64,000 nucleotides of DNA, taken from Burkholderia paludis. Its GTDB lineage: Bacteria; Pseudomonadota; Gammaproteobacteria; Burkholderiales; Burkholderiaceae. The stretch is taken from NCBI RefSeq assembly GCF_000732615.1, contig NZ_JPGL01000008.1, positions 62,001 to 126,000 of the forward strand, in the 5' to 3' direction. The notes under the pieces were generated by a model. The model was not told the DNA's origin and made no database searches. It was given only the letters and a program-made list of their open reading frames with translations. Below, in pieces: positions 47,880-58,000 of this stretch. Each line of letters begins with the position of its first letter. Position 1 is the first letter of the stretch. A program made the translations under genes and the position numbers.

Positions 47880-48359
47880 TCAGTTGACCAGGTGACTGAG
47901 TTCGATGGCGTGCGCCGCCGATCTCAATCTCGACGAGGCCTCCTGCCTTCCGAGAAACGTGATGCTTTCGACGATTTCCAGCGGCGAATCGGAAAACAGG
48001 ATGCAGCACTTCAGCAGGCGCTGCGCACGGTCCCAGCCGACGTTCATGGAATCGGCCACGCCCTGCAACGCGGCCTCGACCGACGCGGCCGTCCAGCCGT
48101 CGTTCCGGATCAGTTGCGACTCGATCAGCCGAAGAAATTTCAGCAGGCTGCGGGGATTGCTTTCGATGCTGTACATGAGGAGGTAATCGATCCGCAGTTT
48201 CTTCGTGATCAACGGATAAATCAGGTCGATCACGCCGGCGGTCGATTCGCATTTTCCGTAAGCCAGCGAAATCGCCTCGCCGAGCTTGTGGTCCCGGTGA
48301 AGCGCATCCAGCGCGGCCTGTACGAACGCCGCTTCATGGTCAACGGTAGTGATTTGCAT
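47880..48359 (-). CDS. Stand-alone protein resembling the glutamyl-tRNA synthetase C-terminal (anticodon-binding) domain
   Basis: A 159-residue protein of unassigned function; the ATG at 48359 is used, with a TTG three codons upstream as alternative. Residues 89-148 align by eye with the end of bacterial GluRS: W89-T90, AxxVEAALQxxAD, VG, a Leu-Lys where GluRS has Leu-Arg, S125-P126, LGR at 136-138 and R144-L145, in the same order and spacing. The first 85 residues are helical and less similar. There is no HIGH or KMSKS synthetase motif, so it cannot charge tRNA. It lies between the glycosyltransferase and exporter genes of the NRPS operon. It might bind tRNA, a carrier protein or nothing nucleic at all; the similarity is a reading by eye. 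Confidence 0.6.
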   Translation of the reverse strand: MQITTVDHEAAFVQAALDALHRDHKLGEAISLAYGKCESTAGVIDLIYPLITKKLRIDYLLMYSIESNPRSLLKFLRLIESQLIRNDGWTAASVEAALQGVADSMNVGWDRAQRLLKCCILFSDSPLEIVESITFLGRQEASSRLRSAAHAIELSHLVN

Positions 48360-48412
48360 GAGATTCAATGGCCTGTCGAGTGATGGATTGCGGCGAGCGT
48401 GGGCCGCAGGCG

Positions 48413-49069
48413 TTACCAGCCATCCGGAATCGGCATGGAATAGGCCAGCGGCTTTTCCGGCATGACTTCGTCCATGATGTCGGAGTAGCCGGATTCCTGG
48501 CCGACCAGATTGGGCTCGAAGCAGTAGCAGTTGAACGTCTTCTGCAGGACGAGGTTGTTGCGGTCGTTGATGGCCGGCGGGTGTTCGTTGATCGCGATGA
48601 ACGCGTCGTAAAGCGAATCCCTGACGACGTACGCATGCGCGGTCAGCGTCTCCACGGTCTTGACGACGTTCGGCGCGACGGGAATGGGCGGCGCGAAGTG
48701 ATACGCGCCCAGAAACAGCATGTGCCAGTCATCCGGCACCTGCGCGATGAACTCGGGGAAGCGCGCGGCGAAATCGGCGGCGAAGAACGCGTCGTCCTCG
48801 AAGATCAGGACTTCGCTCGCGCCGGCGGCCTTGGCCTGTTTGACGGCGGCGAGATGGCTCATCGTGCAGCCATAGTCCTGCGGACGCATGTGGCTCAAGG
48901 ATTCCGGCACGCTTACCAGCCTTGCATCGACGGCGGGCAGCCGTTCCACCGTGAGGATGTTCTGCCCGGCGAATTTTCGCTGCATCGCCTCCCAGCGATC
49001 GGGACGCCGGTCCAGGTTGATGCAGACCTTGCGGGCGAAAGTGTTGTCGATCGTCGGCGTTGATTTCAT
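48413..49069 (-). CDS. Family 25 glycosyltransferase
   Basis: A 218-residue protein starting at an ATG that overlaps the NRPS stop (ATGA). Glyco_transf_25 features are the opening KVCINLDRRPDRWEAMQRKF, YGCTMSHLAAVKQA near residue 85, and the metal/nucleotide site EVLIFEDDAFF near 108. Family members transfer galactose or related hexoses in lipooligosaccharide synthesis and, in animals, to collagen hydroxylysine. Coupling to an NRPS gene suggests the peptide is glycosylated. The acceptor is unknown; Ser or Asn residues predicted by the NRPS are candidates, a guess. Stop is 53 bases from the GluRS-like start. Confidence 0.85.
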   Translation of the reverse strand: MKSTPTIDNTFARKVCINLDRRPDRWEAMQRKFAGQNILTVERLPAVDARLVSVPESLSHMRPQDYGCTMSHLAAVKQAKAAGASEVLIFEDDAFFAADFAARFPEFIAQVPDDWHMLFLGAYHFAPPIPVAPNVVKTVETLTAHAYVVRDSLYDAFIAINEHPPAINDRNNLVLQKTFNCYCFEPNLVGQESGYSDIMDEVMPEKPLAYSMPIPDGW

Positions 49070-52000
49070 GAGGGCGTTTTTTCCAGGAACTGATTGACGT
49101 GGGCCGCAAGGACGGCGGCATGCGGATCGAGCAGCATGGTCAGGTGGTCGCCGGGGACGTCCGTCACCTCGACGGGAAGCGCCGAGAAGCGTGACCACCC
49201 CCAGGCCGGGTCCAGGCGAAGCTGCGCGATCTCGGGCGACGGGGCATGGTCGCCGGGATCGCGCCCGGTACTGCGGAACAATGCGATCGGCACGGGCAGC
49301 GGCGAGGCTTGCGGCGCGTAGTGCGACTTGAAGTTGGCCTGATAGACGCGCAGATAGGCGCGCAGGCGGTCGGGTCCGGCGTCCGCGAACCAGCTGCCGC
49401 GAGCGCCGATCCGGTCGAGGATCAGGCCGGCCTGGCCGTCGGGGTCGAGCGGAACGAGGTCGTCTCGCGTCACCTGAAGGTCGGTCCCGAGGAAGGTGCC
49501 GATTTCGTGGGCGATCGCGACCAGCCATTCGGTGTCGTCCCAGTCCTGCCAGTAGGTGGCGGCCGGGCTGTCGATGGGGGCGGACGCATCGAAGATCGCC
49601 AGCAGCTTCACGACGGCGCCCTTGGCGACGAGCTGCCGGCTCATTTCGAGCGCCACCTGCGCGCCGAACGAGTGGCCTGCCAGGTAGTAAGGGCCCGCGC
49701 CCACCAGCGGCCAGATGCGTTCGATGTGACGGGCCGCGATGTCTTCCACGCGGGTGAGCGGCAGGCAGGCGCCGTCGAGGCCGAGCGCTTCCAGCCCGTG
49801 AATCGCGTGGGTTCCGCTCAGGTGGTTCGCGAGCGGGTGGAAGTAGACCACGTTCCCGCCGGCGCCCGGCAGGAGGAACAGCGGCGCAGCGGGACCGCCG
49901 TCGCGGATCGGCACGAGCCCGCCGGCAGGCGCGGACGGTTCCTGCGTGGCCAGCGCCGCCGCCAGTTTCTCGATCGTCGGATTCTCGAAGAGACAGGAAA
50001 TCGGCAGCCGGCGATCGAACGCCTTCTCGACATTGGCCATCAGCTGGATCGCGATGATCGAGTGACCGCCGAGATCGAAATAGTTGTCGCTGACCGTGAT
50101 GTCGTCTCGCTTGAAGATCCGCTGCCAGATCTCCAGCAACGTGCTTTCGTGCGCCGTCGGCGCGACGGCGCGTGCCGCCGTGGCCGGACCGGCGGCGGGT
50201 TGGGCGGCAGGTGCGGCCACGTCGTGCGGCGCGCCCGGCTGGCGCCCGGCGGCTGGCGCTTCGGCGAGCTGGCCGGTCGACAGGTCCGGCTCGGCGGCGA
50301 ATCGCTCCAGCAACGCGCGGAGGGTGTCCAGCATCTGCCGCACCACGTCGGGCGCGACGCGGTGTGCGTCGTGCGAAATTTCGAAGCCGATGCGCTCGTT
50401 CGGGTGCACGGTCAGGGTCAGCGGGTAATTCGATTCCGCGAAGGCGCGGGTGTCGAGGATCTCGATGTCGTCCGGCCCGAGATCGGGAGCAGCGGCAACC
50501 GGGAAGTTCTCGAACACCAGCAGGCTGTCGAACAGGCTGTCGCGGGCGGGCAGTTCGCTCCATGACTGGATATCGACCAGCGAACTGTACGAATGCGGCT
50601 CCATGGCCGTCTGGGCCGCGTGGACCTCCGCCAGCCATTCGGTGAAGGGGCGCTCCGGCGCGATGCGCAAGCGCAACGGCAGCGTGTTGATGAACAGCCC
50701 CGCAACCGACTCGACGCCGTCGAGCAGCGGCGGGCGACCGGACACGGTGACGCCGAAGACGACGTCGTCCGCTCCGGTGTGGCGCCGCAGCACCAATGCC
50801 CAGGCAGCGCGTATCAGGACGTTGAGGGTGACGCGATGGATGCGCAGGAGCGCTTGCAGCCGCGCGGCCAGGGCCTCGTCGAGCAAGAATTGCTGGGTCC
50901 GGCGCGTAGCCTGCCGAGCGGCGTCGCCGGCGGCCTGCCGGGCCGGATCGGCCGCGATCGGCGTGGCGGCATGGAACCCCGCCAGTTCGGCGCGCCACCA
51001 GGTTTCGTCGGCGGCGCGGGGATGGCGCGCGAGCCAGTCGATGTACGTGCGGTATCCCGGTGCCGATGCGGCGGCCGCGGGCGCGCCGGTGCGGACGAGC
51101 GACAGGTAGTCGTCGAACACTTCCTTCATCAGGATGGCGGTGCTCCAGCCGTCGAGGATGATGTGGTGCGCGCTCCAGCAGAAGCGATGGCGCGTGTCCG
51201 TTTCCTGGATCAGCGTGCAGCGGAACAACGGCGCGCGCTGAAGATCGAAGCCGCGCCGCCGGTCATCGGCGAGGAAAGCGTCGAAGTCCTGCGCACGGCG
51301 GGACGCATCGCGGGCTCGCCAGTCGAGGCACGTCCACGGCAGCTCGACCGTGTGCAGCACGGTCTGGACGGGCTGATCGCGATCGGCCCACGCGAACGCG
51401 GTGCGCAACACCGGATGGCGCGCGAGCGCGTTGGCCCACGCTTGCCGGAGCGCCGGCGCCTGGAGCGGGCCGCGGACGACGAAGCTGAACTGCTGGAAAT
51501 AGGCGGCGGGATCCAGGTCGTACAACGCATGGAACAGAATGCCCTGCTGCAGCGAAGAGAGCGGGTAGCTGTCCTCGATGTCGTCCCATGCGGTGTCCTG
51601 GACCGACGCCGCGAAGTCGAGCAGGCGGTCCTTGAAGTGCGCGGCCAGGTTCTCGACCGTCTGCCGCCGGTGCAGCCGCTCGCCGTAGCGCCAGTCCACC
51701 TGAAGCCTGCCGTCGACAACGGCGGCGACGATCTCGAACGCATGCGTGCGCTGCGACCGCTCGGCACGCAGCGAACCGAGATCCTCGGCCGCCGGGCGCC
51801 AGCCTTCGGATTGCTGCAACACGGTATCGAGCTGCCCGTGATAGTTGAAGAGGATATCGGCGTGCGGCAGCGCGGCGAGACTGTCGCGCACCGCGTCATC
51901 GGGGCTCAGGTAGCGGAGCAGCGAATAGCCGAAGCCTTCGGCCGGAATCCTGCGCAACTGCTGCCGTGTGGCACGGAGCGCTTCCTCCGGCGTGTGCCGG

Positions 52001-55000
52001 GCGTCTGCCTCGAGCACGACGGGGTAGATGGAGGTGAACCAGCCCACCGTCCGGGTGAGGTCGAGCGGCGCATCCGACACGTGGCGGCCGTGACTTTCGA
52101 GATCGATCCGGGTGCGGGCGTTGCCCGTGACCATGCTGCAGGCTTGCGCAAGCGCGGCGAGCAGGACGTCGTTGATGCGGGTGTCGTGGGCCCGCGGCAG
52201 CCGGCGCAGCAATGCCGTCGTGGCGGCTTCGTCCAGCTCGAACGACACGGACGCCGCGTCGCCGACCGCGTTGCTGGCCGCACCCGCGGCCGGATAATCG
52301 ACCGGCATCGGTTCGACGGGCTGCGCGACGAGGGCCTGCCACAGCCCGGCTTCGTCGCCGATGGCCGGCGACCGGCTCAGTTGCTGCAGATGCAACGCCC
52401 ATTCGCGGAACGGAGTCGTCTTCTCGGGCAGCGGCTGGCCGTGGTAGGCCGCGTGCAGATCCTCGAGGAGCACGCGCCACGACACGCCGTCCACCGCGAG
52501 GTGATGGACCGACACGAACAGGCGGGCCGACGGCTCGTCCGCCACGCAGAACAGCCGGGCCGCCAGCAGCGGGCCATGCGTGATGTCGATGCCGCGTTCG
52601 GCTTCGGCGGCGGCGGCGCGCATTGCCGCCAGGCGCTCGCCGGCGTCGCCGGCGATCTCCCGCTTCTCGAAGCATGCGGGCGCCTCGCCGCCGGCGACGA
52701 CCGCCTGGGTCCAGCGGCCCGCGCTGCGCGAAAAACGCAGCCGCAATGCGTCGTGATGTTCGTGGACTTGCCGGAACGCATCGGCGAGCCTCGACGCGTC
52801 GATATCCGCCGGCACCTGGATCAGGACCGTCTGGTTGTAGTGCGACGGCGCATCGGTCTCCTGCTCGAAGAACCAGTGCTGCACCGGTGTGAGCGGCGCA
52901 TCGCCCAGCGGGCTGACGCTCGACGCATGCATTGCCCGCTCGTCAGGTGCGGCGGCCAGTTGCGCGATCGTCTGGTACTGGAACAGCTGTTTCGCCGTCA
53001 CGCGAAGTCCCGCCCGATTGGCGCGCGCGATGACCTGAATGCTCAGGATGGAATCGCCGCCCAGTTCGAAGAAGTTGTCGTGGATGCCGACCGAAGGCAG
53101 TTGCAGCACGTCTTGCCAGATTGACGCCAGCAGGATTTCGCGGGGCGTGACGGCCGGCGCGTGCGGCCGGGCCGTGTCGATCGTGTCCGCGGGTGCGGGC
53201 AACGCCTTGCGGTTGATCTTGCCGTTGGGCAGCATCGGCAAGGACGCCAGCGCGACGAATTGCGACGGCACCATGTAGTCCGCGAGCTTTCCGGCCAGAT
53301 AGGCGCGAAGATCGGCGAGGTCCGGCGCTGCGGTCGCGACATAGGCGATCAGGAACGTTCGGATGCCTGCGGTTTTCGCGATCACGACACAGTCGTCGAC
53401 CGCCGGATGCGTGCGCAGCGCCGCCTCGATTTCACCGGGTTCGATGCGCAGGCCGCGCAGCTTGATCTGGTGATCGATGCGGCCGAGGAACTCGATATTG
53501 CCGTCCGGGCGGTAGCGCGCGAGATCGCCGGTGCGGTAGAGGCGCGCCCGCGGGTCGGTCGAGAACGGATCGGTGATGAACTTTTCCGCGCTCAGTTCCG
53601 GTTCGCCGTGATAGCCGAGCCCCACCGGCGTGCCGCCGATCAGCAGTTCGCCCGCTACACCGAGCGGCGTGGGCTGCATGTGCGCGTCCACGATATGCAG
53701 GCGGGCATTGGCGATGGGCCGGCCGATCGGGACGATGCGGTGCGGGTCGTCGCGCTTGCACTCCCATGCGCTTACGTCGACGGCGGCCTCGGTGGGGCCG
53801 TAGAGGTTGTACAGCCTGACGTCCAGGCGCTCGAGGCAGCGCTGCTGCAGGTCGTGGGGCAGTGCCTCGCCGCTGCACACGACGCGGCGCAGCGACGCGC
53901 AGTGCGCGTCCAGGTCCGGATGGTCGAGGAAGGCACGCAGCATCGACGGCACGAAGTGAATCGTGGTGATCCGTTCGCGCTGGATGAGTTGGGCCAGATA
54001 GTCGGTCTCGCGCTGTCCGCCGGGTCGGGCGAACACGAGGCGCGCACCGGTGACGAGCGGCCAGAAGAATTCCCAGACGGAGACGTCGAAGCTGAACGGG
54101 GTCTTCTGCAGGACGGCGTCGCTGGCGTCGAGCGAGTAGGCGTGCTGCATCCAGAGGATGCGGTTGGTGATCGCGCGATGGGCGTTGAGCGCGCCCTTGG
54201 GGCGGCCGGTGGAACCGGAGGTGTAGATCATGTAGGCGAGGTTGTCGCCGTTCAGATCGGGTTCGGGGTTGGCCACGGCGTCGGGATCGAGGTCGAGTTC
54301 GCTGGAATCGACGACGATGAGGGCCGCGTCGGTGTCGGGCAGCGTGTCGCGCAGATGTTGCTGGGTGAGGAGCCAGCGCAATTGAGCGTGATCGATCATG
54401 AAGCGCACGCGCTCGGCGGGATAGTCGGGGTCGACGGGGACGTAGGCGCCGCCGGCCTTGAGAACGGCGAGCAGCGCGACGATCATGTCGAGCGAGCGTT
54501 CCATCGCGACGCCGACGAGGGCGTCGGGCCCGACGCCGAGCGCGATGAGCCGATGCGCGAGGCGGTTGGCGCGCCGGTTGAGATCGGCGTAGGTGAGCGA
54601 GTCGTCGTCATGAACGGCCGCGACGGCCTCGGGCGTGCGCGCGACCTGCTGTTCGAACAGGCGGTGCAGCGGTTGCGCGGCGGCCTCGCCGAAATCCGTA
54701 TCGGTCCGGTTCCACTCGACGGTCAGCAGATTCCGTTCCGCTTCGCTCGTCAACGCAAGCCCGCCGAGCGGCCGGTCCGGATCGGCGATCACGGCATCGA
54801 CGAGCGTGCGGAAGTGTTCCGCCATGCGATCGATCGTGGCGGCGTCGAACAGGTCCAGGTTGTATTCCAGCGAGCCCGCCAGGCCGTCGTCGGCATCCTG
54901 GATATGGAGCGTGAGGTCGAACTTGGCGGTGTGGGTCTCCACCGACACCGGCGTCGCCACGAGACCGGGGAAGCTCGGCGCCAGGGATTGCGCTTTCTCG

Positions 55001-58000
55001 TACGCGAACACCGCCTGGAAAACCGGCGTGCGGCTCAGGTTGCGCTCGAGCCTGAGCGAATCCACGACCTGTTCGAACGGAATCTCCTGGCGGCTATAGC
55101 CGTCCAGCGCGACGCGCTTCACGCGCGCCAGCAGTTCGCCGAAGGTCGGATTGCCCGACAGGTCCACGCGCAGCGCGAGCATGTTCGCGAAGAAGCCGAT
55201 CAGCGGCTCGGTCATGCTGGAGCGCCGATTGGCGATCGGGGAGCCGATGACGAGGTCCTGCTGATGGCTGTACCGCGACAGCAGCAGCGCATACGCGGCG
55301 AGCACGACCATGAACGTGCTGGTGCCGGACGCACGTGCGATCGCGCGCAGGCCGTCGGCGCGTTCGCTGTCCAGCCGGAACGGCAGCACCGCGCCGCGGA
55401 ACTGCTGGATGGCGGGGCGGGGACGGTCGGTAGGCAGTTCGATCAGGTCCGGCGCGTCTGCCAGCGATGCGCTCAGAAGCGCGAGTTCCCGATGCGTATC
55501 GGCGGACGCCAGGCGCTCGTGCTGCCACACCGCGTAGTCCGCGTACTGGATGGCCAGTTCCGGCAGCGGCTGGCCTGCATAGAGCACGGCCAGTTCGCCG
55601 ATGAGAATGCCTGACGACCACGCATCCGACACGATGTGATGCATCACGACGCCGAAGACGTGCAAATCCGCACGCACGCGATACAGCACGACGCGAAAGA
55701 GCGGCCCGGCGGCGAGATCGAACGGGCGATCGGCTTCCTCGGCGAGCAGCGCGAGCACCTCGGACTCGCTGGCGACGTCGACGACGTCGAGCGCGACCGG
55801 CTCAGGCGGCGCGATGCGCTGGACGCCGAGGCCGTCGATGGCGGGAAACGTCGTGCGCAGGATCTCGTGACGCCGGCTGATCCCGGACACGGCGGCCCGC
55901 AGGCGCGAGAGGTCCAGTTCGCCGTCGAAACGCAGCGCGCTCGGGATGTTGTAGGCGGCCGACGGGCCTTCCAGTTGAGCGAGGAACCACAGGCGCTGCT
56001 GCGGAAAGGACAGCGGCAGGTCGTTCGCGCGCGAGCGGGGCAGGATGTTGCCGGCCGTCGCACCGGCCCGGGGCGACGACGCCTCGATCAGGTCGGACAC
56101 CGCGCCGATGGTCTGGAGTTCGAAGATCGCGTCGATGCCGATCTCGACGGAGAAGCTGCCCCAGATCCGCGAGACCAGCTGCATGGCCTGCAGCGAATCG
56201 CCGCCGTAATCGAAGAAGCGTCCGGCGAGATCGACGGCCGGGTTGTCGAGCACGTCGCGCCAGATGCGCAACAGTTCGAGCTGGACCGGCGTGGCGTCGG
56301 GGCTGGCCGCGTCGGGCGCGGCGGCCGGCTCCATGGCCAGCAGCGCCGGGCGATCCAGCTTGCCGTTGGCGTTGAGCGGAAATTCGGCGATCAGGACGAT
56401 GTCGGACGGGACCATGTAGTCCGGCAGTTTCCCGCCCAGGAACGCCCGGAGGTCCGGCACGTTCAGGCTCGCGGAACCCTTGACGTAGGCCGCCAGCTTG
56501 CGCACGCCGTGAGCCGATTCACGCAGCATGACCGCCGCGCCGACGACCGCCTCGTGCGCGGCGATCGCGGCCTCGATCTCGCCGAGTTCGACACGGTGCC
56601 CGCGAATCTTGACCTGGTCGTCGACGCGCCCATAGCACTGGATCCGTCCGTCGGGCAGCCATCGGCCGATGTCGCCGGTGCGATAGATGCGCGCTTCGCC
56701 GGGGAACGGATGCTCGACGAATTTCGCGGCGGTGACGTCGGGGCGCAGGTGGTAGCCGCGCGCGAGGCCGGCGCCGGCGAGGCAGATTTCCCCCGGCACG
56801 CCAAGCGGGACCGGCCGCAGGGCCTCGTCGAGCATGTACACCCGGGTGTTGGCGATGGGCCGGCCGATCAGCACCGAAGCCGGCACGTCCTCGACGCGCT
56901 CGACGATGCAGCCGACCGTCGCCTCGGTGGGACCGTACTCGTTGTAGATTTCGATCGACGGATCGATCTTCCGCAGCGTCGCGATGTGCCGGGGCGTCAG
57001 TTCCTCGCCGCCGACGATCACCTTGCGCACGCCCGAGCGTGCCAGGTTCATGTACTCCAGCAGGTGAATGTGGGTCGGCGTGAGCTTGAGGGTGTCGACG
57101 CCGCTGCCGGGCTGGAACATCCGGGCCAGAATGGTGTCGATGCTTTCCGACTGCGGATAGATGCGCAGCGTCTTGCCGCGCACCAGCGGGCAGAACAGGT
57201 TGGTCAGCGTGAAATCGAAGCACAGCGAGCTGTACAGGCCGAAACTGCCGGTCGTGCTTTCCGGAAAGTAGTACTCGACGGCCCACGCGATGTAGTGGGC
57301 CAGGTTCCGGTGTTCGAGCAGGCAGCCTTTCGGGCGACCGGTCGAGCCGGACGTGTAGATCACGTAGGCCAGGTTCGCCGGTTCGGCGCGGCACGGCGGA
57401 TTGTCCGCCAGCGGCGTCCAGTCGGGGAGCTCCTGGTCCAGCAGCAGTGTCACGCCGGAGAACGCATACCATTGCGCCAGTTGACTCGACTGGGTCACCA
57501 GCAGCGACAGGCCGGTGTCGCCGAGAATGTGATTGATCCGTTCGGCCGGATAGGCCGGGTCCAACGGAACGAACGCCGCCCCGGCCTTCAGGATGCCGAG
57601 AATCGCGACGATCATCCATTCGGAACGTTCGAGCATGACGCCGACCAGCGATTCCTGCCCGACGCCGTAATGCTCGCGCAACTGATGCGCGAGGCTGTTG
57701 GCCCGGGCGTTCAGGTCGGCGTAGGTCATCAACGCACTGTCGGTGACGAGGGCCGGCGCTGCCGGCGTGCGGGCGACCTGCGCTTCGAACATCTCGACGA
57801 CCGTCGGATGGCGAGGGCCGGCCGCCGCGGTTTCGTTGAAGTTGGCCAGTTGCCGGCGCGCGTCCGGCGCGCTCGAGTCGATGTCGCCGACTAGCTGGTC
57901 GAGGTGTTCGAATGCCTGCAGCACCGTGGCGAGGCTGCTTGCGAACCCGTCCATGACGAACGGCTCGATGGCGCCGGCATGACGAATCTCGATTTCGCCG

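Noticed and set aside
50593-55614. Several 800-codon plus-strand frames opposite the terminal NRPS
   Set aside because: Same reason: long antisense frames are expected opposite GC-rich codons; none shows family motifs.
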